Assembly: GCF_051401765.1 (NCBI RefSeq)
Contig: NW_027480504.1
Coordinates: forward strand, 372,001-436,000
Reading direction: 5' to 3'
DNA length: 64,000 nt
Source of the DNA: Calliopsis andreniformis
Taxonomy: Eukaryota > Arthropoda > Insecta > Hymenoptera > Andrenidae
Shown one piece after another: positions 39,553-49,984 of this stretch. The translations under genes were made by a program, and so were the position numbers. How positions within the stretch are numbered: position 1 is the first letter of the stretch; each line of letters begins with the position of its first letter. The notes below the pieces were generated by a model. The model searched no databases. It saw nothing but the letters and a program-made list of their open reading frames with translations, and was not told the DNA's origin.

Positions 39553-39852
39553 AGCCCTCAGCCCTCATCCTCAATCCTCAATCCTCAATCCTCAATGCTC
39601 AACCTTCAATCCTCAATACTCAAACTTCAATCCTCAATCCTCAATACGCAATCCTCAATCCTCAATCCTCAATCCTCAATAGTCAGTCTTCAATCCTCAA
39701 TACTCAATCTTCAATACTCAATCCTCAATCCTCAATCCTCAATCCTCGATCTTCAGTCCTCAATACCCAATCCTCAAACTTCAATCCTCAATCCTCAATC
39801 CTCAACACTCGATCCTCAATCCTCAATCCTCAATCCTCAATTCTCAATCCTC
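39553..39852 (+). repeat. 300-bp tandem unit, copy 2
   Basis: Perfect or near-perfect copy of the preceding unit, the cleanest short tandem duplication in the window. The right end departs at CTCAATCCTCAATCC near 39,845, where copy 1 has CTCAACCCTCAGCCC. Confidence 0.9.
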
Positions 39853-40060
39853 AATCCTCAGTCCTCAGTCCTCAATACACAATCTTCAATCCTCAATCCT
39901 CAATCCTCAATCCTCAATCCTCAATCCTCATTCTTCAATCCTCAATACCCAATCCTCAATCTTCAATCCTCAATCCTCAATGCTCAATTCTCAACCCTCA
40001 ATCCTCAGTCCTCAGTCCTCAAACCTCAATCCTCAATAATCAATCCTCAATCCTCAATCC
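39853..40060 (+). repeat. Connector segment
   Basis: Common heptamers with ATACACAATC near 39,875, TCAATGCTCAATTC near 39,979 and TCAATAATCAATCC near 40,033, as in the T modules. It leads into a run of exact consensus heptamers where the long-range duplicate begins. Confidence 0.75.
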
Positions 40061-42219
40061 TCAATCCTCAATCCTCAATCCTCAATCCTCAATCCTCAGT
40101 CCTCAATCGTCAGTCTTCATTCCTCAATGCTCAATCTTCAATCCTCAATCCTCAATCCTCAGTCCTCAGTCCTCAATACACAATCTTCAATCCTCAATCC
40201 TCAATCCTCAATCCTCAATCCTCATTCTTCAATCCTCAATACCCAATCCTCAATCTTCAATCCTCAATCCTCAATGCTCAATTCTCAACCCTCAATCCTC
40301 AGTTCTCAGTCCTCAATCCTCAATCCTCAATCCACAGTTCTCAGTCCTCAAACCTCAATCCTCAATCCTCAATCCTCAATCCTCAATCCTCAATCCTCAA
40401 TCCTCAATCCTCAATCCTCAATCCTCAGTCCTCAATCGTCAGTCTTCATTCCTCAATGCTCAATTCTCAATCCTCAATCCTCAGTCCTCAGTCCTCAAAC
40501 CTCAATCCTCAACCCTCAGCCCTCATCCTCAATCCTCAATCCTCAATCTTCAATCCTCAATCTTCAATCCTCAATACTCAAGCTTCAATCCTCAATACTC
40601 AATGCTCAATCCTCAATCCTCAATCCTCAATCGTCAGTCGTCAATCCTCAATACTCAATCTTCAATCCTCAATCCTCAATCCTCAATCCTCAATCCTCAA
40701 TTTTCATTCCTCAATAACCAATCCTCAATCTTCAATCCTCAATCCTCAATCCTCAATTCTCGATCCTCAATCCTCAATCCTCAATCGTCAATTCTCGATC
40801 CTCAATCCTCAGTCCTCAGTCCTCAATAAACAATCTTCAATCCTCAATCCTCAATCCTCAATCCTCAATCCTCATCCTTCAATCCTCAATACCCAATCCT
40901 CAATCTTCAATCCTCAATCCTCAATCCTGAATTCACAATCCTCAATCCTCAGTCCTCAGTCCTCAAAACCTCAATCCTCAACCCTCAGCCCTCATCCTCA
41001 ATCCTCAATCCTCAATCCTCAATGCTCAATCTTCAATCCTCAATACTCAAACTTCACTGCTCAATCCTCAATACGCAATCCTCAATCCTCAATCCTCAAT
41101 AATCAATAGTCAGTCTACAATCCTCAATACTCAATCTTCAACACTCAATCCTCAATCCTCAATCCTCAATCCTCGATCTTCAGTCCTCAATACCCAATCC
41201 TCAAACTTCAATCCTCAATCCTCAATCCTCAACACTCGATCCTCAATCCTCAATCCTCAATCCTCAATTCTCAATCCTCAATCCTCAGTCCTCAGTCCTC
41301 AATACACAATCTTCAATACTCAATACTCAATCCTCAATCCTCAATCCTCATTCTTCAATCCTCAATACCCAATCCTCAATCTTCAATCCTCAATCCTCAA
41401 TGCTCAATTCTCAACCCTCAATCCTCAGTCCTCAGTCCTCAAACCTCAATCCTCAATCCTCAATCCTCAATCCTCAATCTTCAATCCTCAACACTCATAC
41501 TTCAGTCGTCAATCCTCAATACTCAATCCTGAATCCTCAGTCGACAGTCTTCAATCCTCAATACTCAATCTTCAATCCTCAATCCTCAATCCTCAATCCT
41601 CAATCCTGAGTCCTCAATCCTCAATCGTCAGTCTTCAATCCTCAATACTCAATCTTCAATCCCCAATCCTCAATCCTCAATCCTCAGCCCTCAAACCTCA
41701 ATTCTGAATCCACAATCCTGAATCCTCAATCCTCAATCCTCAATCCTCAATCCTCAATCCTCAATCCTCAATCCTCAATCCTCAATCCTCAATCCTCAGT
41801 CCTCAATCGTCAGTCTTCATTCCTCAATGCTCAATCTTCAATCCTCAATCCTCAATCCTCAATCCTCAGTCCTCAGTCCTCAAACCTCAATCCTCAGCCC
41901 TCAGCGCTCATCCACAATCCTCAATCCTCAATCTTCAATAAACAATCGTCAATCCTCATTCTTCAATCCTCAATACCCAATCCTCAATCTTCAATCCTCA
42001 ATCCTCAATGCTCAATTCTCAACCCTCAATCCTCAGTTCTCAGTCCTCAATCCTCAATCCTCAATCCTCAGTTCTCAGTCCTCAAACCTCAATCCTCAAT
42101 CCTCAATCCTCAATCCTCAATCCTCAATCCTCAATCCTCAATCCTCAATCCTCAATCCTCAGTCCTCAATCGTCAGTCTTCATTCCTCAATGCTCAATCT
42201 TCAATCCTCAATCCTATCC

Positions 42220-42560
42220 TCAATCCTCAGTCCTCAGTCCTCAGACCTCAATCCTCAGCCCTCAGCGCTCATCCACAATCCTCAATCCTCAATCTTCAAT
42301 CCACAATCGTCAATTCTCAATCCTCAATCCTCAATCCTCAGACCTCAAACATCAATACTCAACCCTCAGTCCTCGTCCTCAATGCACAACCCTCAATCCT
42401 CAATCCTCAATCTTCAATCATCAATATTCATTCTTCAATCCTCAATCATCAATCCTCAATCCTCAATCGTCAACCGTCAATGTTCAATCCGCAATAACCA
42501 ATCCTCAATCTTCAATCCTCAATCCTCAATCCTCAATCCTCAATCCTCAATCCTCAGCCC
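42220..42560 (+). repeat. Extra ~320-bp block in the distant duplicate
   Basis: Follows the 5-bp-monomer junction CAATCCTATCCTCAATCC (about 42,207), which is also present at 18,879. Here the junction leads into CTCAGACCTCAATCC and CAGCGCTCATCC, as in 14,305-14,640. At 18,886 the sequence goes almost straight to GCCCGCAAACC. Either the left copy lost the block or the right copy gained it. Confidence 0.75.
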
Positions 42561-42643
42561 GCAAACCTCAATCCTGAATCCTCAATCCTGAATCCTCAAT
42601 CTTCAGCCCTCAGTCCTCAACAATCAGTTGTCAATCCTCAATC

Positions 42644-42763
42644 CAAAATAGAATATCATCAATTCACAGCTTTCAATACTCAATACTCAACCTGCTATCT
42701 TCAAATCTCTATCCACAAACATCAATTCTCATCACTCAACCCTCAACACTCAGTCCCCAATCC
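42644..42763 (+). repeat. Divergent island A2, copy 6
   Basis: Its upstream edge reads TCCAAAATAGAATATC where copies 1 to 4 read TCCTCAATAGAATATC. It is followed by CTCTAACCTC like copy 3, as expected of a distant duplicate. Confidence 0.8.
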
Positions 42764-44488
42764 TCAATCTTCAATCCTCAATCCTCAACACTCAGTCCCC
42801 AACCCTCAATCTTCAACCCTCAATACTCAATATTCAATCCTCTAACCTCAATCCTCGATCCTCAATCCTCAATCCTCAATCGTCAGTCTCCAATCCTGAA
42901 TACTCAATCTTCATCCTGAATCCTCAATACTCAATCCTCAATCCTCATTCTTAGATCCTCAATACCCAATCCTCAAGCTTCAATCCTCAATCCTCAATCC
43001 TGAATTCTCAATCCTCAATCCTCAGTCCTCAGTCCTCAAACCTCAATCATCAACCCTCAGCCCTCATCCTCAATCCTCAATCCTCATCCTTCAATCCTCA
43101 ATACCCAATCCTCAATCTTCAATCCTCAATCCTCAATCCTGAATTCTCAATCCTCAATCCTCAGTCCTCAGTGCTCAAAACCTCAATCCTCAACCCTCAG
43201 CCCTCATCCTCAATCCTCAATCCTCAATCCTCAATGCTCAATCTTCAATCCTCAATACTCAAACTTCAATCCGCAATCCTCAATACGCAATCCTCAATCC
43301 TCAATCCTCAATAATCAATAGTCAGTCTACAATCCTCAATACTCAATCTTCAACACTCAATCCTCAATCCTCAATCCTCAATCCTCGATCTTCAGTCCTC
43401 AATACCCAATCCTCAAACTTCAATCCTCAATCCTCAATCCTCAACACTCGATCCTCAATCCTCAATCCTCAATCCTCAATTCTCAATCCTCAATCCTCAA
43501 TCCTCAATCCTGAGTCCTCAATCCTCAATCCTCAATCCTCATTCTTCAATCCTCACTACCCAATCTTCAATCTTCAATCATCAATCCTCAATCCGCAATT
43601 CTCAATCCTCAATCCTCATTCTTCAATCCTCAATACCGAATCCTCAATCTTCAATCCTCAATCCTCAATCCTCAATTTTCAGTACTCAATCTTCAATCAT
43701 CAATATTCAATCTTCAATCCTCAATCCTCAGTCCTCGATCCTCAATCCTCAATCCTCAATCGTCAATCTCCAATCCTGAATACTCAATCCTCAATCCTCA
43801 ATCCTCAATCCTCATCCTTCAATCCTCAATACCCAATCCTCAATCTTCAATCCTCAATCCTCAATCCTCAATCTTCAATCCTCAATCTTCAATCCTCGAT
43901 ACTCAAGCTTCAATCCTCAATACTCAATGCTCAATCCTCAATCCTCAATCCTCAATCGTCAGTCGTCAATCCTCAATACTCAATCTTCAATCCTCAATCC
44001 TCAATCCTCAATCCTCAATCCTCAATTTTCAATCCTCAATAACCAATCCTCAATCTTCAATCCTCAATCCTCAATCCACAATTCTCGATCCTCAATCCTC
44101 AATCTTCAATCGTCAATTCTCGATCCTCAATCCTCAGTCCTCAGTCCTCAATAAACAATCTTCAATCCTGAATCCTCAATCCTCAATCCTCAATCCTCAT
44201 TCTTCAATCCTCAATACCCAATACTCAATCTTCAATCCTCAATCCTCAATCCTCAATTCTCAATCCTCAACCCTCAGTACTCAGTCCTCAAACCTCAATC
44301 CTCAACCCTCAGCCCTCATCGCCAATCCTCAATCCACAATCCTCAATCCTCAATCCTCAATATTCAATCCTCAATACTCAATCTTCAATCCTCAATGCTC
44401 AGTCCTCAAACCTCAATTCTGAATCATCAATCCTGAATTCTCAATCTTCGGCCCTCAGTCCTCAACAATCAGTTCTCAACGCTCAGTA

Positions 44489-44612
44489 CTCAATAGAATA
44501 TCCTCAATTCACAGTTTTCAATACTCAATACTCAATCTGCAATCATCAAACCTCTATCCACAAACATCAATTCTCATCACTCAACCCTCAACACTCTGTC
44601 CCCAACTTTCAG
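44489..44612 (+). repeat. Divergent island A1, copy 8
   Basis: Begins CTCAATAGAATATCCTC like copy 5 (20,834), 23,655 bp upstream. These are the only two A1 copies with GAATAT. Confidence 0.82.
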
Positions 44613-45420
44613 TCCTCAATCCTCAATCCTCAATCCTCAATCGTCAATCTACAATCCTCAATACTCCATCTTCAATCCTCAGTCCTCAATACTCAATCCT
44701 CAATCCTCATTCTTCAATCCTCAATACCCAATACTCAATCTTCAATCCTCAATTCTCAATTCTCAACTCTGAATCCTCAATCCTCAATTTTCAAACCTCA
44801 TTCATCAATCCTCAATACCCAATACTCAATCTTCAATCCTCAATCCTCAATCCTCGACCCTCAATCCTCAATCCTCAATCCTCAGTCCTCAATTCTCAAT
44901 CCTCAATCCTCAGTCCTCAGTCCTCAATACACAATCTTCAATCCTCAATCCTCAATCCTCAATCCTCAATCCTCACACTTCAATCCTCAATACCCAATCC
45001 TCAATCTTCAATCCCCAATCCTCAATCCTCAATCCTCAATCCTCATTCTTCAATCCTCAATACCCAATCTTCAATCTTCAATCATCAATCCTCAATCCTC
45101 AATTCTCAATCCTCAATCCTAAGTCCTCAGTCCTCAAACCTCAATCCTCAACCCTCAGCCCTCATCCTCAATCCTCAATCCTCACACTTCAATCCTCAAT
45201 ACCCAATCCTCAATCTTCAATCCCCAATCCTCAATCCTCAATCCTCAATTGTCATTCTTCAATCCTCAATACCCAATCTTCAATCTTCAATCATCAATCC
45301 TCAATCCTCAATTCTCAATCTTCAATCCTAAGTCCTCAGTCCTCAAACCTCAATCCTCAACCCTCAGCCCTCATCCTCAATCCTCAATCCTCAATCTTCA
45401 ATCCTCAATCCTCAATCCTC

Positions 45421-46169
45421 AATTCTCAATCCTCAACCCGCAGTACTCAGTCCTCAAACCCCAATCCTCAACCCTCAGCCCTCATCGTCAATCCTCAATC
45501 CTCAATCCTCAATCGTCAATATTCAATCCTCAATCCTCAATCCTCAATCCTCAATCCTCAATCCTCATTCTTCAATCCTCAATACCCAATCCTCAATCTT
45601 CAATCCTCAATCCTCAATGCTCAATTCTCAACCCTCAATCCTCAGTCCTCAGTCCTCAAACCTCAATGCTCAATAATCAATCCTCAATCCTCAATCTTCA
45701 AACCTCAACACTCAAACTTCAGTCGTCAATCCTCAATACTCAATCCTCAATCCTCAATCCTCAATCGACAGTCTTCAATCCTCAATACTCAATCTTCAAT
45801 CCTCAATCCTCAATCCTCAATCCTCAATCCTCAGTCCTCAAACCTCAATTCTGAATCCTCAATCCTGAATCCTTAGTCTTCAATCCTCAATCCCCAATCC
45901 TCAATCTGCAATACTCAATCCTCAATCCTCAATCCTCAATCCTCAATCCTCAATCCTCAATCCTTATTCTTCAATCCTCAATACCCAATCTTCAATCTTC
46001 AATCATCAATCCTCAATCCTCAATTCTCAATCCTCAATCCTAAGTCCTCAGTCCTCAAACCTCAATCCTCAACCCTCAGCCCTCATCCCCAATCCTCAAT
46101 CCTCAATCTTCAATCCTCAATCCTCAATCGTCAGTCGTCAATCCTCAAAACTCAATCTTCAATCCTCAA
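45421..46169 (+). repeat. Mosaic of T-like fragments
   Basis: From 45,421 the sequence jumps into the T module at AACCCGCAGTACTCAG and matches 32,341-32,760 (offset 13,080) to about 45,840. It then skips to CCTCAATTCTGAATCC and CCTTAGTCTTC, and from about 45,960 to heptamers like 7,360-7,480. These joins look like successive recombination points. No gene was seen. Confidence 0.72.
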
Positions 46170-47055
46170 TCCTCAATCCTCAATCCTCAATCCTCAATTT
46201 TCAATCCTCAATAACCAATCCTCAATCTTCAATCCTCAATCCTCAATCCTCAATTCTCGATCCTCAATCCTCAATCCTCAATCGTCAATTCTCAATCCTC
46301 AATCCTCAGTCCTCAATTCTCAATCCTCAACCCGCAGTACTCAGTCCTCAAACCCCAATCCTCAACCCTCAGCCCCCATCGTCAATCCTCAATCCTCAAT
46401 CCTCAATCCTCAATCGTCAATATTCAATCCTCAATACTCAATCTTCAATCCTCAATCCTCAGTCCTCAAACCTCAATTCCGAATCATCAATCCTGAATCC
46501 TCAATATTCGGCCCTCAGTCCTCAACAATCAGTTGTCAACCCTCAGTACTCAATAGTATATCCTCAATTCACAGTTTTCAATGCTCAATACTCAATCTGC
46601 AATCATCAAACCTCTATCCACAAACATCAATTCTCATCACTCAGCCCTCAACACTCTGTCCCCAATATTCAGTACTCAATCCTCAATCCTCAATCCTCAA
46701 TCGTCAATCTACAATCCTCAATACTCCATCTTCAATCCTCAGTCCTCAATACTCAATCCTCAATCCTCATTCTTCAATCCTCAATACCCAATCCTCAATC
46801 TTCAATCCTCAATTCTCAATTCTCAATTCTGAATCCTCAATCCTCAATTTTCAAACCGCATTCTTCAATCCTCAATACCCAATACTCAATCTTCAATCCT
46901 CAATCCTCAATCCTCGACCCTCAATCCTCAATCCTCAATCGTCAATCTCCAATCCTGAATACTCAATCTTCAATCCTCAATCCTCAATCCTCATCCTTCA
47001 ATCCTCAATACCCAATCCTCAATCTTCAATCCTCAATCCTCAATCCTGAATTCTC
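46170..47055 (+). repeat. Copy of the 36.6-37.5 kb segment
   Basis: Matches 36,606 onward at an offset of 9,564 bp, through CAATTTTCAATCC, AACCCGCAGTACTCAG, island A1 and CTCGACCCTC. The part from about 46,435 also matches about 48,986-49,680 (offset 2,551). Confidence 0.78.
46549..46672 (+). repeat. Divergent island A1, copy 9
   Basis: Right-hand A1 lineage (CAATGCTC, CCAATATTCAG) with CACTCAGCCCTCAAC where other copies read CACTCAACCCTCAAC. Confidence 0.82.
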
Positions 47056-47495
47056 AATCCTCAATCCTCAGTCCTCAGTCCTCAAACCTCAATCCTCAAC
47101 CCTCAGCCCTCATCCACAATCCTCAATCCTCAATCCTCAATGCTCAACCTTCAATCCTCAATACTCAAACTTCAATCCTCAATCCTCAATACGCAATCCT
47201 CAATCCTCAATCCTCAATCCTCAATAGTCAGTCTTCAATCCTCAATACTCAATCTTCAATACTCAATCCTCAATCCTCAATCCTCAATCCTCGATCTTCA
47301 GTCCTCAATACCCAATCCTCAAACTTCAATCCTCAATCCTCAATCCTCAACACTCGATCCTCAATCCTCAATCCTCAATCCTCAATTCTCAATCCTCAAT
47401 CCTCAGTCCTCAGTCCTCAATACACAATCTTCAATCCTCAATACTCAATCCTCAATCCTCAATCCTCATTCTTCAATCCTCAATACCCAATCCTC
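47056..47495 (+). repeat. 440-bp tandem unit, copy 1
   Basis: Recurs 440 bp later with no difference seen: CCCTCATCCACAATCC at 47,107 and 47,547, TCAATGCTCAACC at 47,138 and 47,578, CTCGATCTTC and ATACACAATC likewise. The CATCCACAATCC variant is limited to this pair in this part of the array. Confidence 0.88.
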
Positions 47496-47935
47496 AATCC
47501 TCAATCCTCAGTCCTCAGTCCTCAAACCTCAATCCTCAACCCTCAGCCCTCATCCACAATCCTCAATCCTCAATCCTCAATGCTCAACCTTCAATCCTCA
47601 ATACTCAAACTTCAATCCTCAATCCTCAATACGCAATCCTCAATCCTCAATCCTCAATCCTCAATAGTCAGTCTTCAATCCTCAATACTCAATCTTCAAT
47701 ACTCAATCCTCAATCCTCAATCCTCAATCCTCGATCTTCAGTCCTCAATACCCAATCCTCAAACTTCAATCCTCAATCCTCAATCCTCAACACTCGATCC
47801 TCAATCCTCAATCCTCAATCCTCAATTCTCAATCCTCAATCCTCAGTCCTCAGTCCTCAATACACAATCTTCAATCCTCAATACTCAATCCTCAATCCTC
47901 AATCCTCATTCTTCAATCCTCAATACCCAATCCTC
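47496..47935 (+). repeat. 440-bp tandem unit, copy 2
   Basis: Second copy in exact tandem. Beyond about 47,935 the sequence continues as CAATCTTCAATCC, while copy 1 goes straight into the start of copy 2. Confidence 0.88.
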
Positions 47936-48450
47936 AATCTTCAATCCTCAATCCTCAATGCTCAATTCTCAACCCTCAATCCTCAGTCCTCAGTCCTCAA
48001 ACCTCAATCCTCAATAATCAATCCTCAATCCTCAATCCTCAAACCTCAACACTCAAACTTCAGTCGTCAATCCTCAATACTCAATCCTCAGTCCTCAATC
48101 CTCAATCGACAGTCTTCAATCCTCAATACTCAATCTTCAATCCTCAATCCTCAATCCTCAATCCTCAATCCTCAGTCCTCAATCCTCAATCGTCAGTCTT
48201 CAATCCTCAATACTCAATCTTCAATCCCCATCCTCAATCCTCAATCCTCAATCCTCATTCTTCAATCCTCAATACCCAATCTTCAATCCTCAGTCCTCAA
48301 TCCTCAATACTCAATCTTCAATCTTCAATCCTCAGTCCTCAAACCTCAATTCTGAATCCTCAATCCTGAATCCTTAGTCTTAAATCCTCAATCCCCAATG
48401 CTCAATCTACAATACTCTATCCTCAATCCTCAATCCTCAATCCTCAATCC
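47800..48450 (+). repeat. 650-bp tandem unit, copy 1
   Basis: CTCAATTCTC at 47,821 recurs at 48,471. CAATACTCAATCC after ATACACAATC, CTCAAACCTCAACACTC and CAATCGACAGTC also recur 650 bp on. It overlaps the right end of the 440-bp pair. Confidence 0.82.
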
Positions 48451-48975
48451 TCAATCCTCAATCCTCAATCCTCAATTCTCAATCCTCAATCCTCAGTCCT
48501 CAGTCCTCAATACACAATCTTCAATCCTCAATACTCAATCCTCAATCCTCAATCCTCATTCTTCAATCCTCAATACCCAATCCTCAATCTTCAATCCTCA
48601 ATCCTCAATGCTCAATTCTCAACCCTCAATCCTCAGTCCTCAGTCCTCAAACCTCAATCCTCAATAATCAATCCTCAATCCTCAATCCTCAAACCTCAAC
48701 ACTCAAACTTCAGTCGTCAATCCTCAATACTCAATCCTCAGTCCTCAATCCTCAATCGACAGTCTTCAATCCTCAATACTCAATCTTCAATCCTCAATCC
48801 TCAATCCTCAATCCTCAATCCTCAGTCCTCAATCCTCAATCGTCAGTCTTCAATCCTCAATACTCAATCTTCAATCCCCATCCTCAATCCTCAATCCTCA
48901 ATCCTCATTCTTCAATTCTCAATACCCAATCTTCAATCCTCAGTCCTCAATCCTCAATACTCAATCTTCAATCTT
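48451..48975 (+). repeat. 650-bp tandem unit, copy 2 (truncated)
   Basis: Follows copy 1 for about 525 bp, with CTTCAATTCTCAATACCC near 48,911 where copy 1 has CTTCAATCCTCAATACCC. The pair recurs at about 53.5-54.75 kb (offset 5,786). Confidence 0.82.
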
Positions 48976-49984
48976 CAATCCTCAATACTCAATCTTCAAT
49001 CCTCAATCCTCAGTCCTCAAACCTCAATTCTGAATCATCAATCCTGAATCCTCAATCTTCGGCCCTCAGTCCTCAACAATCAGTTGTCAACCCTCAGTAC
49101 TCAATAGTATATCCTCAATTCACAGTTTTCAATGCTCAATACTCAATCTGCAATCATCAAACCTCTATCCACAAACATCAATTCTCATCACTCAACCCTC
49201 AACACTCTGTCCCCAATATTCAGTACTCAATCCTCAATCCTCAATCCTCAATCGTCAATCTACAATCCTCAATACTCCATCTTCAATCCCCAGTCCTCAA
49301 TACTCAATCCTCAATCCTCATTCTTCAATCCTCAATACCCAATCCTCAATCTTCAATCCTCAATTCTCAATTCTCAATTCTGAATCCTCAATCCTCAATT
49401 TTCAAACCGCATTCTTCAATCCTCAATACCCAATACTCAATCTTCAATCCTCAATCCTCAATCCTCGACCCTCAATCCTCAATCCTCAATCGTCAATCTC
49501 CAATCCTGAATACTCAATCTTCAATCCTCAATCCTCAATCCTCATCCTTCAATCCTCAATACCCAATCCTCAATCTTCAATCCTCAATCCTCAATCCTGA
49601 ATTCTCAATCCTCAATCCTCAGTCCTCAGTCCTCAAACCTCAATCCTCAACCCTCAGCCCTCATCCTCAATCCTCAATCCTCAATGCTCAATGCTCAACC
49701 TTCAATCCTCAATACTCAAACTTCAACCCTCAATCCTCAATACGCAATCCTCAATCCTCAATCCTCAATCCTCAATCCTCAATTCTCAATACTCAATCCT
49801 CAGTCCTCAGTCCTCAACCCTCAGCCCTCATCCTCAATCCTCAATCCTCAATCCTCAATGCTCAACCTTCAATCATCAATACTCAAACTTCAATCCTCAA
49901 TCCTCAATACGCAATCCTCAATCCTCAATCCTCAATCCTCAATAGTCAGTCTTCAATCCTCAATACTCAATCTTCAATACTCAA
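48976..49984 (+). repeat. Segment with the last island A1, then mixed heptamers
   Basis: 48,986-49,680 repeats 46,435-47,130 (offset 2,551). Then TCAATGCTCAATGCTCAACC near 49,683 duplicates a GCTCAAT monomer, and a short rearranged piece (about 49,790-49,985) repeats part of itself after CTCAGTCCTCAACCCTCAGC. Similar sequence is found at 54,960-55,140. No gene was seen. Confidence 0.75.
49100..49223 (+). repeat. Divergent island A1, copy 10 (last in the window)
   Basis: Right-hand A1 lineage, 2,551 bp after copy 9. No further island A or B is seen between here and 64,000. Confidence 0.82.

Larger units (their letters stand above)
40061..45420 (+). repeat. Distant duplicate of 16.7-21.8 kb
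   Basis: The order of markers matches 16.74-21.76 kb. Offsets grow from 23,328 bp (40,602 to 42,214) to 23,648 bp at island A2, 23,655 bp (43,927 region) and 23,676 bp (45,249 region). The first step is an extra block of about 320 bp near 42,240-42,560 that carries CAGCGCTCATCC and TCAATGCACAACCC. Private changes include CAAACTTCACTGCTC near 41,048 and CAATACTCAATACTC near 41,315. Confidence 0.85.

Noticed and set aside
39295..41109. 604-codon open frame, the longest in the window, and about 60 others
   Set aside because: The peptide is only the heptapeptide expected from translating the 7-bp repeat. Open frames overlap in different + frames with the same peptide, they start at the GCTCAAT-type variant that creates ATG, and they end at variant monomers that create stops. 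No promoter, splice or domain signal supports them.
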